Assembly: GCA_035552275.1 (NCBI GenBank)
Contig: DASZLR010000156.1
Coordinates: 1 to 64,000, forward strand
DNA: 64,000 nucleotides
Direction: 5' to 3'
Source: DASVLX01 sp035552275
GTDB taxonomy: Bacteria > Actinomycetota > Actinomycetes > Mycobacteriales > Pseudonocardiaceae
Shown here: positions 8,354 through 17,132 of the stretch, piece by piece
Layout of the letters: the number at the start of each line of letters is the position of its first letter
How positions within the stretch are numbered: position 1 is the stretch's first letter
The notes under the pieces: generated by a model
Told to the model about the DNA's origin: nothing
The model's input: the letters and a program-made list of their open reading frames with translations, nothing else
Database searches by the model: none
Program-made: the position numbers and the translations under genes

Positions 8354-9606
8354 GACCCCGCTCCTCTCGTCAGTGCCTCTCGGTGCAGTGCTTCGCGGTG
8401 CAGTGCTTCCCGGTGTTGGGGCGCGGCCACCTCGATCAGCCGCCGAGCCCGTTCGGGCAGATCGCAGCCGCGCAGGTGGGCCGCACCGTGCTCGGTGACC
8501 ACCACGTCCACATCGGACCGTGCGGTGGTGACGACCCCGCCGCCGTGCAGCGTCGGGACGATGGCCGAGTGCGCGCCGGACGCGGCCCGCACCGTGATGA
8601 TGGACCGGGCTCCGGTCAGCGCCGCCGCCCGGGAGAAGTCCACCTGTCCGCCGACCGCTCCAATGTAGACACCACGGCGGACTTCGGCGCCGACCTGGCC
8701 GGTGAGGTCGACCTCGATGGCCGAGTTGATCGACACCAGGGAACGCAGTCGGGACAGAATGTGTGGAGCATGGGTGTAGCTCGCCGGACGGAACAACACC
8801 GGAAGCTCGTCCAGCCGGTCGTAGAGTTCGGCGCTGCCCAGCGCGGTTCCGGTGACGATCGTCCCGGGGTCGATCTCCTTGTGAGCGCCGGTGAGCACGC
8901 CCTTCTCGACCAGGCGCAGCACGCCGTCGGAGATCATTCCGGAGTGGAAGCCGAGATCCTCGTGCTCGGTCAGCCGATCCAGCACCGCCGAGGGCAGCGA
9001 GCCGACTCCCATCTGCAGGGTGTCGCCGTCCTCGATCAGCTCGGCGACGTTGGCCGCGATGGCGAGCTCGGCGTCGTCGGCCGGGCGGACCGGCGCCTCA
9101 TGCAGCGGACGGTCGGTCTCGATCACGGCGGCGAACCGGGGCAGCGGAATGCGCGGAGTGCCGACGGTTGCCGGCATCCGCTGGTTGATCTCGGCGATGA
9201 GCACTGGAGTGTGCTCGACGGCGTCGGCGGCGTAGTCGACGCCGACGCCCAGCGAGCAGTATCCGTCGGCGTCCGGTGGCGACACCTGGACGAAGCCGAC
9301 GTCGGCCGGCAGCCGGCGTTCGGCGAACAGCCGGGGCAGCGCGGAATAGTGGCAGGGCAACACTTCCAGCCGGCCGGCCCGGCTGAGCGCGCGCAGTTCG
9401 CCGAGCGCGCCGTAGGACACCAGGGACAGTTGCTCGGGCAGGTGGCGGGTCAGCCGCTCGTCCCAGGTGAGCCCGCAGAACGCCCGATGTGGACCCAGTT
9501 CCTCGATCTGGTCGAGCAGGGCGTGCACCAGCGGGGTCGGCTCGCCGCTGCCCTGGGACCACCAGATCCCGGCGCCCGGTGCGATGTGCCGCCCGAGCTG
9601 GATCAC
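8350..9606 (-). CDS. Acetyl-CoA hydrolase/transferase family (4-hydroxybutyrate CoA-transferase-like)
   Basis: Family I CoA-transferase-fold protein of 418 aa from a GTG start that overlaps the thiolase stop (GTGA). The signature SINSAIEVDLTGQVGAE carries the expected active-site Glu, and QMGVGSLPSAVLDRL and GGQVDFSRAA are typical of the acetyl-CoA hydrolase/transferase family. It probably moves CoA between acetyl-CoA or succinyl-CoA and a pathway acid. The C-terminus holds three copies of HREAL encoded by a 15-bp tandem repeat. A much longer ORF in the same frame upstream is only shadow sequence. Confidence 0.87.
   Translation of the reverse strand: MIQLGRHIAPGAGIWWSQGSGEPTPLVHALLDQIEELGPHRAFCGLTWDERLTRHLPEQLSLVSYGALGELRALSRAGRLEVLPCHYSALPRLFAERRLPADVGFVQVSPPDADGYCSLGVGVDYAADAVEHTPVLIAEINQRMPATVGTPRIPLPRFAAVIETDRPLHEAPVRPADDAELAIAANVAELIEDGDTLQMGVGSLPSAVLDRLTEHEDLGFHSGMISDGVLRLVEKGVLTGAHKEIDPGTIVTGTALGSAELYDRLDELPVLFRPASYTHAPHILSRLRSLVSINSAIEVDLTGQVGAEVRRGVYIGAVGGQVDFSRAAALTGARSIITVRAASGAHSAIVPTLHGGGVVTTARSDVDVVVTEHGAAHLRGCDLPERARRLIEVAAPQHREALHREALHREALTRGAGS
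8371..8415. repeat. Three tandem copies of a 15-bp repeat at the CoA-transferase 3' end
   Basis: Three adjacent 15-bp units, cagtgcctctcggtg, cagtgcttcgcggtg and cagtgcttcccggtg, lie inside the 3' end of the CoA-transferase gene. They encode HREAL three times just before the C-terminal TRGAGS. Replication slippage is the likely origin. The repeat ends immediately upstream of the ribosome site of the next gene. Confidence 0.85.
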
Positions 9607-10805
9607 GGGTCCAGCCGTTGGATGAGAGTGGCGGTGCCCAGCCCGCCGCCGCAGCACATGGTGACCAGGCCGAGTTCGGCGTCCCGGCGTTCCAGCTCGG
9701 CCAGGATGGTGGCCATCAGCCGGGAGCCGGTCGCGCCGACCGGATGGCCGAGCGCGATCGCGCCGCCGTTGACGTTGACCCGGTCCATGTCCGGCTTGAG
9801 TTCGCGTTCCCAGGCCAGCACCACGGAGCTGAACGCCTCGTTGATCTCGACCAGGTCGATGTCGTTCATGGTCAGCCCGGTGCGGTCGAGCAGCTTCCGG
9901 GTGGCCGGGATGGGCCCGGTGAGCATGATGATCGGGTCGACCCCGACCGTGGTCTGGTCGATGATGCGGGCGCGCGGCCGCAGTCCGTGCCGCTGCGCCG
10001 CTTCGCGGGACGCGAGCAGCACGGTCGCGGCGCCGTCGGAGATCGGCGACGAGCTGCCGGCGGTGATCCGGCCGTTCTCCTTGCGGAAGGCGGGTTTGAG
10101 GCCGCCGAGGGTCGCCAGGTCGGTGCCGGGCCGGATGCTCTGGTCGGCGTGCCGGGTCTCGCCGTCCAGCTCGAAGGGCACCATCTCGGCGTCGAATCGC
10201 CTGTCCGCCACGGCTTCCACGGCCAGCCGGTGCGAGCGGACCGCGAACTCGTCCATCTCGGTGCGGCTGATCCGCCACCGGTCCGCGATCAGCTCGGCGC
10301 TTTCGCCCTGGTGCACGAAGGCGTACCGGTCGCGCAACTCCGCCGGCCACGGGTCGCCGTACAGCTCGGAGATCGTGCCCGGCGAGTCGATCGGCACGTG
10401 CCCCATGTGCTCGACGCCGCCGGCGATGACCAGGTCGTGCGTGCCGGTGCCGATCAGTCCGGCGCCCAGCTCGATCGCGGTCTGCGCCGAGCCGCAGCGC
10501 CGGTCCAGGGTCACCGCCGGCACCTCGGGCGGATAGCCGGCCTGCAGCCAGGCGTTGCGGCCGATGTTGCGGGACTGCTCGCCGAACGGCGCGGTGCAGC
10601 CGATCACCAGGTCCTCGACCTCGCCCGGCTTGATGCCCGTGCGGCCGATCAGCTCGGCGTAGCAGGCGGCGAGCAGGGCGTTCGGGTGGGTGTCGCGGTA
10701 CCAGCCGCGCTCCGGGTGGGACTTGCCGATCGGCGTGCGCACCGCCTCGACCAGCAGCACCTCGCGGGCCGCGTCGAGGAACGGGCTGCGAATCGTGGTG
10801 GCCAC
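9603..10805 (-). CDS. Acetyl-CoA acyltransferase (thiolase)
   Basis: Thiolase of 400 aa with the nucleophilic Cys in LDRRCGSAQTA, the histidine in GGAIALGHPVGATGSR, and the second cysteine in MCCGGGLGTA. It should perform the terminal CoA-dependent cleavage of a 3-ketoacyl-CoA. NEAFSS and VRTPIGK are further family marks. It begins 1 bp before the upstream SDR stop region and its own stop overlaps the GTG of the CoA-transferase, so it sits in the middle of a coupled operon. Chain length preference is not visible. Confidence 0.92.
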   Translation of the reverse strand: MATTIRSPFLDAAREVLLVEAVRTPIGKSHPERGWYRDTHPNALLAACYAELIGRTGIKPGEVEDLVIGCTAPFGEQSRNIGRNAWLQAGYPPEVPAVTLDRRCGSAQTAIELGAGLIGTGTHDLVIAGGVEHMGHVPIDSPGTISELYGDPWPAELRDRYAFVHQGESAELIADRWRISRTEMDEFAVRSHRLAVEAVADRRFDAEMVPFELDGETRHADQSIRPGTDLATLGGLKPAFRKENGRITAGSSSPISDGAATVLLASREAAQRHGLRPRARIIDQTTVGVDPIIMLTGPIPATRKLLDRTGLTMNDIDLVEINEAFSSVVLAWERELKPDMDRVNVNGGAIALGHPVGATGSRLMATILAELERRDAELGLVTMCCGGGLGTATLIQRLDP

Positions 10806-11546
10806 TCACATCACCGTCCCGCCGTCGACCGGCAGCACCTGGCCGGTGATGTAGCCGGCCGCGTCGGAGGCCAGGAACACGAAACTGCCGGCGATTTCCT
10901 GGGGCTCGGCCCAGCGGCCCAGGGGGATGCGCGCCAGGGTCTTCTGGGCGAGCTTCTCGTTGGCCCGGATGTTCTCCGTCATCGGCGTGGCGGCCAGCGG
11001 TGCGAGCGCGTTGACGGTGACCTGCCGGCGGGCCAGTTCCCTGGCCAGCGACTTGGTCAGGCCGATGATGCCGGCCTTCGCCGCGCCGTAATTTGCCTGC
11101 CCGATGGTGCCCTGCAGGCCGGCGGCCGAGGTCACGTTGATGATCCGACCGGTGCCGTCGGCGGGCAGATACGGCAGAACCGCCTGGCTGCACACGAAGC
11201 TGCCGACCAGGTGGATGTCCAGGACGCGGCGGAACGCCTCTTCGGTGAGGTCGGGGAACATCGCCGGGGCGATCGCGCCGGCGTTGTTGACCAGGATGTG
11301 CAGCTTGCCGCCGGCCAGGGTCGCCGCCCGCTGCGCCGCTTCGTCGGCCGCCGCGCGGTCCCGCACGTCCAGCGCGCTGTACTCGGCCTTGCCGCCGATG
11401 CGTTCGGCGGTGGCCTTCGCCGCCTGCTCGTCAATGTCGGTGACCAGCACCGCCGCTCCGGCTTCGGCGAAGGCCGTGGCGACCGCGGCGCCGATGCCGC
11501 TGCCCGCACCGGTCACCAGCGCGGACCGTCCGTCCAATCGAAACAT
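10806..11546 (-). CDS. SDR oxidoreductase (FabG-like 3-hydroxyacyl-CoA dehydrogenase candidate)
   Basis: Classical SDR of 246 aa: cofactor site TGAGSGIG, NNAG motif, catalytic Ser in NVTSAAGLQG and Tyr/Lys in ANYGAAKAG. Adjacent to a thiolase it is a good candidate for the 3-hydroxyacyl-CoA dehydrogenase step of beta-oxidation; FabG-type reductases are the alternative. ATG 11546 is preceded by AGGAG at good spacing. The upstream in-frame extension of 14 residues lacks one. Confidence 0.88.
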   Translation of the reverse strand: MFRLDGRSALVTGAGSGIGAAVATAFAEAGAAVLVTDIDEQAAKATAERIGGKAEYSALDVRDRAAADEAAQRAATLAGGKLHILVNNAGAIAPAMFPDLTEEAFRRVLDIHLVGSFVCSQAVLPYLPADGTGRIINVTSAAGLQGTIGQANYGAAKAGIIGLTKSLARELARRQVTVNALAPLAATPMTENIRANEKLAQKTLARIPLGRWAEPQEIAGSFVFLASDAAGYITGQVLPVDGGTVM

Positions 11547-11559
11547 CAGCAGCTCCTGG

Positions 11560-12726
11560 TCAGTAACTCCGGGGAAGGCCGAGAACATGCGAGCCGAGGT
11601 AGTTGAGCACCATCTCCTGGCTCAGCGGGGCGATCTTGAGTAGCCGGGCTTCGCGGAAGTACCGCGCCACGTGGTATTCCTCCGAGTAGCCCATCCCGCC
11701 GTGGGTCTGCAGCGCGCGGTCGGCGGCCTGGAAACCGGCGTCGGCGCACAGGTATTTCGCGGTGTTCGCCTCGCGGCCGCACGGCTTGCCCCGGTCGTAG
11801 AGCCAGGTTGCCTTGCGCAAGGCCAGTTCCGCCGCGTCCAGTCGGGCCAGCGAGTCGGCCAGCGGGAACTGGAGGCCCTGGTTCATCCCGATCGGGCGGC
11901 CGAACACCTCGCGCTCGTTGCCGTACCGCACCGCCCGGCGCAGCGCGGCGCGGCCGAGTCCCAGCGCCTCGGCGGCCACCAGCATCCGCTCGGGGTTGAG
12001 GCCGTCGAGGATGTACCTGAAGCCCTGGCCTTCCTCCCCGACCCGGTCCTCGACCGGAATCCGCAGGTCGTCGATGAAGAGCTCGTTCGAGGTGACCGCG
12101 TTGCGACCCATCTTGCGGATCGGCCGAATGTCCACTCTGGACCGGTCAAGGTCGGTGAGGAACAGGGTCAGCCCGTCGGTCTTCTTCGCGGCGTCCTCGA
12201 ACTTCGTGGTCCTGGTGAGCAGCAGGACCTTCTCCGACTCCTGGGCCTTGGAGATCCACACCTTCCGCCCGTTGACGACGTAGTGGTCCCCGTCACGGCG
12301 GGCGAACGTGGTGATCCGGGTGGTGTCCAGGCCGGCTCCGGGCTCGGTGACCCCGAAGCACACGTGCAGGTCGCCGTTGACGATGCGCGGCAGTGTGCGC
12401 TTCTTGAGTTCCTCGGAGCCGTGCACGATCACCGGGTGCATGCCGAAGATCGACAGGTGCATGGAGCTGGCCGCGTTCATGCCGCCGCCGGATGCGGACA
12501 CTTCTTCCAGCAGCAGCGCGGCTTCGGTGATGCCGAACCCGTGGCCGCCGTACTCCTCCGGGGTGGTGATGCCCAGCCAGCCGCCCTTGGCGAAGGCGTC
12601 GTAGAACTCGGCGGGGAACTCGTGGGCCTGGTCCTTGTCGAGCCAGTACTCGTCATCGAACTTGCCCGCCAGTTCGGCCACCGCCTTGCGGATGGTGGCC
12701 TGGTCCTCGGTCAGTTCAAAGTCCAC
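11560..12726 (-). CDS. Acyl-CoA dehydrogenase (FadE family), first gene of the 12-gene operon
   Basis: FAD-dependent acyl-CoA dehydrogenase of 388 aa starting with GTG at 12726 (VDFELTEDQ). The middle domain has FGVTEPGAGLDTT and VWISKAQE; the C-terminal domain has QTHGGMGYSEEYHVARYFREA and ends LSQEMVLNYLGSHVLGLPRSY, with Glu in the usual catalytic-base loop. It introduces a double bond into an acyl-CoA, possibly a cyclohexanecarboxyl-CoA as AliB does (inference). A GGTCTAACC box and a larger inverted repeat lie 35-68 bp upstream of the start. Confidence 0.9.
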   Translation of the reverse strand: MDFELTEDQATIRKAVAELAGKFDDEYWLDKDQAHEFPAEFYDAFAKGGWLGITTPEEYGGHGFGITEAALLLEEVSASGGGMNAASSMHLSIFGMHPVIVHGSEELKKRTLPRIVNGDLHVCFGVTEPGAGLDTTRITTFARRDGDHYVVNGRKVWISKAQESEKVLLLTRTTKFEDAAKKTDGLTLFLTDLDRSRVDIRPIRKMGRNAVTSNELFIDDLRIPVEDRVGEEGQGFRYILDGLNPERMLVAAEALGLGRAALRRAVRYGNEREVFGRPIGMNQGLQFPLADSLARLDAAELALRKATWLYDRGKPCGREANTAKYLCADAGFQAADRALQTHGGMGYSEEYHVARYFREARLLKIAPLSQEMVLNYLGSHVLGLPRSY

Positions 12727-12760
12727 AGCAGTTCTCCGACACTCGATCCGGCTCACGTCG

Positions 12761-12794
12761 ATTTGGTCTAACCATATCAAATGGATGACCAAAT
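12761..12794. promoter_or_regulatory. Candidate GntR-type operator upstream of the 12-gene operon
   Basis: ATTTGGTC (12761-12768) and GACCAAAT (12787-12794) form an inverted repeat with an 18-nt spacer. Within the left part lies GGTCTAACC (12765-12773), one base from the GGTCAGACC boxes near 15036 and 20305. The position just upstream of the 12726 start fits an operator of the adjacent FadR-like regulator (inference). Confidence 0.55.
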
Positions 12795-12814
12795 GGACAG
12801 CATGGCGGCCAGGG

Positions 12815-13861
12815 TCACTTCGGCGCGGGCGCGGCGATGGCGGTCGTCGTGGTGCAGCCAACCGGCGCTGGGCCGCCGGCCAGCCGGTTTGTGAGCCAGT
12901 CCAGGGCGGCGGGCATTCCGGTGAGCATGACCGACGCGTGCTCGCCGACCTCGTGGCGGACGTAGCTGACCGAATCCCCGTGCGCGCAGTAGTCGCGGAC
13001 CGTCGCGTCGGCGCCCGCGATCGGGACGAGTTCGTCGTGCACGGCGTGGTACACGTAGATCGGCGCGGTGGGCGTCGTGCCGCCGAGATCGAGCTGGTCG
13101 AAGGCCGCGGTCACCGCCGGCAGGGCCAGGAAGTCGTTGAACGACACGGTCAGGTAGTCGCTCATGTTGATCAGCGCGTGCCCGGCCAGGTTGGCCACCT
13201 CGCACTGGGATCCGGCCGTGGCCAGCAACGCCAGCGAGCCGCCGGAATAGCCCCACAGACCGGTCGGCGTCGCGGGTCCGGGCAATCCCAACGGGGCGAA
13301 CCGTTGGGCGGCGCGCAATCCGTCCAGAATCGCGTATCCCGGTTGCCGCGCCGCGCCCCACTCGCTGTCCGGACCTTCGTAGTCCGGGACGGACACCGCG
13401 AAACCCTGGGCCACGGCGGCGTCGATGGCCACCAGCTCCGCCTGGTTGACGACCTCGCCGAGATCCCCACCCAGCAGCAACGCGTGCGAGGGCGCGCACC
13501 GCGCCGCCGACGCGTCCTCGGCGATCTGGTACGACAGCAGACCTTTCGGCGTGCCGCCGGTGGGCAGCAGCACGGTGGTGACCGTCGCCATGGGGTCGCC
13601 CTGCCAGTCGGTGCTCCGGTACAGCAACTGCCATGCCCGAACCGGCTCCGGCAACACCCCGAACGCCGCCAGCAGCACCGGACGCGACCGCAGAATCGTG
13701 CCTGGCGCGGTCGACGCGTAGCCGGACGGCGGCTGGTAAAAGGGATCGGTCGGGCTCGGCGCAATCGATCCGGTCGATCCCGCCGACGCCGGGGCGCAGA
13801 CCGCCACGGCCAGCATCAGGACACCAGCCAGGGCCAGCGCCGGAGCGGCATTCCGGCCCAT
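12815..13861 (-). CDS. Secreted lipase/esterase (LIP family, alpha/beta hydrolase)
   Basis: Secreted serine hydrolase of 348 aa. A signal peptide is evident: basic start, hydrophobic APALALAGVLMLAVAVC, then APASAGS as a cleavage site. The nucleophile elbow is GYSGGS. The acid is likely Asp in YHAVHDELVP and the base His in VGEHASVM, in the order usual for secretory lipases of the LIP family. It may release an ester substrate outside the cell. ATG 13861 is chosen; a GTG two codons earlier (13867) overlaps the upstream stop as GTGA and is equally possible. Confidence 0.85.
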   Translation of the reverse strand: MGRNAAPALALAGVLMLAVAVCAPASAGSTGSIAPSPTDPFYQPPSGYASTAPGTILRSRPVLLAAFGVLPEPVRAWQLLYRSTDWQGDPMATVTTVLLPTGGTPKGLLSYQIAEDASAARCAPSHALLLGGDLGEVVNQAELVAIDAAVAQGFAVSVPDYEGPDSEWGAARQPGYAILDGLRAAQRFAPLGLPGPATPTGLWGYSGGSLALLATAGSQCEVANLAGHALINMSDYLTVSFNDFLALPAVTAAFDQLDLGGTTPTAPIYVYHAVHDELVPIAGADATVRDYCAHGDSVSYVRHEVGEHASVMLTGMPAALDWLTNRLAGGPAPVGCTTTTAIAAPAPK

Positions 13862-13863
13862 GC

Positions 13864-14952
13864 TCACGCCGCCGGGACCAGCGGGAGCGCGGCGGCGAGC
13901 CGCTCGTTCCACACTTCCGGCCCGCCGAACAGGCGGTTGTTCAGCTTGGCGCGCTTGTAGAACAGCTGGAGGTCGTGCTCCCAGGTGTAGCCGATCGCGC
14001 CGTGCACGGTGAGCGCACTGTCCGCGACCTGCTCGGCCGAGGCGCACACCTGCGCCTTGGCGGCGGCCGCGTGCAGGGCGGCCTCCGGGTGACCCTGATC
14101 GATCGACGCGGCGGCGAAGTAGACGATGGAACGCGCTGACTCGACGGCGACCAGCATGGTGGCGGCAGCGTGCTTGACGGCCTGGAACGAGCCGATCGGC
14201 GCACCGAACTGGTGGCGCTGCTTGCTGTACTCGACGGCGAGATCCAACATCCGCTCGGCCGCGCCGAGGCTGTCGGCCCCGATGAGCGCCGCCTGCCGCA
14301 AGGCGGCCCGCGCGAGCACGGTCTCGGCATCCGCGTCGATCCGCCGGCCCCGTGCGCCGGCCAGGGTGACATCGGCCACCGAACGGCTGCGGTCCAGCAG
14401 CGGGCGGGCGGTCACGACCACGTCCGGGCCGTCCGCCACGTCAACCAGGAACAGGGCCCGCTCATCGGTCGATCCGACCGGGCGCGCCGGCACGATCAAC
14501 CGACTGGCCCGGTCCGCGCCGAGCACCCGGTTGACGGTGCCGCGCAAGACGCCATCGTCAACCTGGACGGAACCGACGGCATCGGCCGGATGGCCGGCAT
14601 CCACGGCCAGCACGGCGAACTCGCCCTCGCCCAGCGAGGCGGCCGCCAGCGCCGGCAGCCCGGCCAGCGCGGGAACGGCCAGCACCGATCCCAGCCAGGC
14701 GGCCGACGGCGCGGCGGCCCGACCGAGTTGCTCCGCCGCCAACGCGAGTTCCAGCAGCCCGCCACCCTGGCCGCCGTGTTCCTCCGGTGAACCCAGGGCG
14801 AACCAGCCCTCCTGAACGAACCGCCGCTCGAACCCGGTGGCGTCACCGGAATCCAGCCAGCCGCGCACCGCCTCGGCGGACGCGAACCGGTCCAGCCAGC
14901 CCTGGAAGGACTCGCGGAACAGCTCCTGGTCTTCGGTCAGGGTCCACCGCAT
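13864..14952 (-). CDS. Acyl-CoA dehydrogenase (FadE family), short form
   Basis: Acyl-CoA dehydrogenase-fold protein of 362 aa starting MRWTLTEDQELFRESF. The C-terminal domain carries TVHGAIGYTWEHDLQLFYKRAKLNNRLFG, a pattern common in the smaller FadE proteins that form heteromeric dehydrogenases in steroid-type degraders. There is no clear C-terminal GTxE catalytic loop, so it may need a partner subunit (inference). It shares a divergent promoter region with the GntR regulator and is coupled to the lipase gene. Confidence 0.85.
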   Translation of the reverse strand: MRWTLTEDQELFRESFQGWLDRFASAEAVRGWLDSGDATGFERRFVQEGWFALGSPEEHGGQGGGLLELALAAEQLGRAAAPSAAWLGSVLAVPALAGLPALAAASLGEGEFAVLAVDAGHPADAVGSVQVDDGVLRGTVNRVLGADRASRLIVPARPVGSTDERALFLVDVADGPDVVVTARPLLDRSRSVADVTLAGARGRRIDADAETVLARAALRQAALIGADSLGAAERMLDLAVEYSKQRHQFGAPIGSFQAVKHAAATMLVAVESARSIVYFAAASIDQGHPEAALHAAAAKAQVCASAEQVADSALTVHGAIGYTWEHDLQLFYKRAKLNNRLFGGPEVWNERLAAALPLVPAA

Positions 14953-15035
14953 GCTGCGCCTCCCGGGGTCACGTCACCATCACTGGTTCAATGTCATGAA
15001 CATGCCTTAGCTGCCATCGCCGAAATGGTATCTTA

Positions 15036-15044
15036 GGTCAGACC
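15036..15044. promoter_or_regulatory. GGTCAGACC operator-like box in the gntR/fadE divergent promoter
   Basis: TAGGTCAGACC contains the nine-base near-palindrome GGTC-A-GACC. It overlaps or immediately follows a TATCTT -10-like element and lies 28 bp upstream of the gntR start, inside the 119-bp divergent region. The identical 11-mer occurs upstream of the MaoC pair at 20303-20313. FadR-subfamily GntR proteins bind short GT-N-AC palindromes, which fits autoregulation. Confidence 0.6.
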
Positions 15045-15071
15045 GTTTATGCGACCGGTGGGGAGATCCAC

Positions 15072-15851
15072 ATGGCGGACGTCCGCGCTCAGCGATCGAC
15101 AACCAGTCAGCCCCCCGTGCGGCTCACCCCGATGGAGGTGCCCAAAGCCTCCGACGTGCTGGCCCACGACCTGCGCGAGCGAATCCTGAACGGCGAGTTC
15201 ACCGAGGGTGTGCCACTGCCGCCCGAGCGCGAACTCGTCATCCAGACCCAGATGAGCCGCACCACAGTTCGCGAGGCCCTGCGCATCCTCGAAGTCCAGG
15301 GCCTGGTCAAGATCAAGACCGGCCGGTCCGGCGGCGCCTACGTGCAACGCCCGGACGGCGCCTCCGTCGCCAGCTCGGTCAGCCTGCTCATCCGCGGCCA
15401 ACAGGTGCGGCTGGCCGACCTCCTGGAGACCAGGGAGGCGATCGAACCGTTCTGCGCCAGCCTCGCCGCCCGAAACCGGACCGACGCCGACCTCGCCCGG
15501 CTGGACGGCGCGAACAAGATGATCGCCGACACCGATGCGACCCTCGCCCGGTTCCTCCAGTCCAATGTAGACTGGCATGTGGCCGTCGCGGCCGCCAGCC
15601 ACAACGAGATCCTCACCGGCCTGATGACCGCGCTGTCCCGGGCGATCTACGCCGCCACCGAGAACGAGCAGTTCATCGACACCGAGGTGCGCCGAACCAC
15701 CGTTCGGGCGCACCGGTCCATCACCGACGCCATCCGCGCCGGCGACCCGGACGCCGCCGTGCGCCGGATGAACCGGCACGTGCACACCTACGCCGAAGCC
15801 ATCCTCAAGGTCGAACAACGCACCAAAATCGCGGTGCCGGAGGAGAACTGA
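15072..15851 (+). CDS. GntR family regulator, FadR/FCD subfamily
   Basis: Transcription factor of 259 aa. An N-terminal winged helix-turn-helix (about residues 24-95) includes LRERILNGEFTEGVPLPPERELVIQ and SRTTVREALRILEVQGLV. The C-terminal FCD ligand domain (about 110-245) contains the histidine-bearing segments DWHVAVAAASHN and RAHRSITDAIRAGD, typical metal-binding positions. FCD proteins usually sense organic acids or acyl-CoAs. A GGTCAGACC box sits in its own promoter and related boxes precede the neighbouring catabolic operons, so it is the likely local regulator. It converges on the Fic gene with a 1-bp gap. Confidence 0.92.
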   Translation: MADVRAQRSTTSQPPVRLTPMEVPKASDVLAHDLRERILNGEFTEGVPLPPERELVIQTQMSRTTVREALRILEVQGLVKIKTGRSGGAYVQRPDGASVASSVSLLIRGQQVRLADLLETREAIEPFCASLAARNRTDADLARLDGANKMIADTDATLARFLQSNVDWHVAVAAASHNEILTGLMTALSRAIYAATENEQFIDTEVRRTTVRAHRSITDAIRAGDPDAAVRRMNRHVHTYAEAILKVEQRTKIAVPEEN

Positions 15852-15852
15852 A

Positions 15853-17019
15853 CTACGAATCGGCCTTGATGGGCAGAAACGCTTCGACAATCGACCGATT
15901 CGCGAGTATTCCACCGCGGACGTGGGTGACCAATCCCATCCCCTCCAGCGCGTTGAGATCGCGAGACACGGTCTTGCGAGTCTTGCCGGCGTACGCCTCG
16001 GCGATTCGCGGGCTGACCTCCCGGATTTTGGATCTCGGCACGGGGGTCGTCGGCAGGGCGAGCACCAGCGCCCGCTGACGAGCCTTTGCCGGCGTGTCCT
16101 GTCCGCTGAACAGATCGTGGACGTAATTTTCCCACGTGACACTCATCTGCTGGTGCCTGATCTCCGCGATCTGCTCCCGTAGCTCGTCCACGAAGCCCTG
16201 CATCGCATACTTGATGAAGCCTTCGACCGGATAACTTCCCTTACTCGTCCGATCCAGCTCGATGTAATATACTTCGCGGGTCCGATTGTAATGATCCGAC
16301 AGCAGATGAGCCGAAGGTATCGGAATTCCCGCCTGAATCATCAGTTGAAACTCGATCAATCGTGCGGTGCGCCCATTCCCGTCGCCGAATGGATGTATCC
16401 AGGCAATGTACAGATGAGCGAGAATAGATTTGAGAACGGCGAAAGTAAATGCCAGCTCCTTGTTGTCGTCCGGTGGCCGCATATTTTCGAGCCACTCGCA
16501 CAGACGATTCAGCAGGTACGCACAGTCTCGGGCCGGCGCTCCCCGATACCTCGCGACCACGACGCTGTCCTCGCGCACCTTGCCTGGCACGACGCCATCC
16601 CGCAGCGGAAGCCCTTCGAGAATGCGGCGGTTGAACTCCGCGATCCGGTCCGTATCCAGCCGCAGCGGCCTGCCGTCGACCACGTCACGGATGATCTCAT
16701 TGCAGACCCGCACGATGTTGTCGATCTCCCTGCCCAGGTACTCCCGCGACACGGGCAGCTCAAGTTCGCCCTGGACCCGCGCGAGCACTTCGTCCTCGGA
16801 CAGCGTGTTGCCCTCGATGCTGGTCGTCCCGTGGATGCCCTTGCTCAGATAGACCTGATGGAGCCGGCGAGCGACATCGGGGCTCAGTGGAGCGCCGGCC
16901 ACATGCTCACACTTGGACTCGGCTTCACCGAACAGAAGCCAGGTCTGGTAGTCCAGCTTCCGCAAGTCGAACAAGAACGTGATCCACGGGTGACTGCGCA
17001 GGTAGGCATGATCGGACAT
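15853..17019 (-). CDS. Fic domain protein with built-in inhibitory motif and C-terminal winged helix
   Basis: Fic-family AMPylase (or related nucleotidyl transferase) of 388 aa. The core motif HPFGDGNGRTARL (about residues 215-227) is intact. An N-terminal TTSIEGN fits the (S/T)xxxE(G/N) inhibitory helix, so the protein should be autoinhibited. The C-terminal part (KIREVSPRIAEAY...TVSRDLNALEGMGLV) looks like a winged helix-turn-helix. Codon use is less GC-biased in the central part than in the flanking catabolic genes, which hints at a separate origin. No antitoxin gene is adjacent. Confidence 0.9.
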   Translation of the reverse strand: MSDHAYLRSHPWITFLFDLRKLDYQTWLLFGEAESKCEHVAGAPLSPDVARRLHQVYLSKGIHGTTSIEGNTLSEDEVLARVQGELELPVSREYLGREIDNIVRVCNEIIRDVVDGRPLRLDTDRIAEFNRRILEGLPLRDGVVPGKVREDSVVVARYRGAPARDCAYLLNRLCEWLENMRPPDDNKELAFTFAVLKSILAHLYIAWIHPFGDGNGRTARLIEFQLMIQAGIPIPSAHLLSDHYNRTREVYYIELDRTSKGSYPVEGFIKYAMQGFVDELREQIAEIRHQQMSVTWENYVHDLFSGQDTPAKARQRALVLALPTTPVPRSKIREVSPRIAEAYAGKTRKTVSRDLNALEGMGLVTHVRGGILANRSIVEAFLPIKADS

Positions 17020-17132
17020 GAGGCCAGCCTAGATTATTGAGGCGCTTTTTGTCCATGTGAGTGTCCAGCACGATGTCCACCATCATGTCCGACAGCACCT
17101 CCGTTGTCCGTTGGCCGTTCGGTGCCGATCGG

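Noticed and set aside
8350..11193. A 947-codon open frame on the minus strand
   Set aside because: Only the part from GTG 9606 has protein-family features; the rest is Arg/Pro/Gly-rich shadow of the thiolase and SDR genes.
12777..13634. 285-codon open frame opposite in phase to the lipase
   Set aside because: Composition is Arg/Gly-rich shadow; the lipase frame has a signal peptide and catalytic triad.
15853..17019. Fic toxin-antitoxin pair
   Set aside because: No separate small antitoxin gene is adjacent; the inhibitory motif is within the protein itself.
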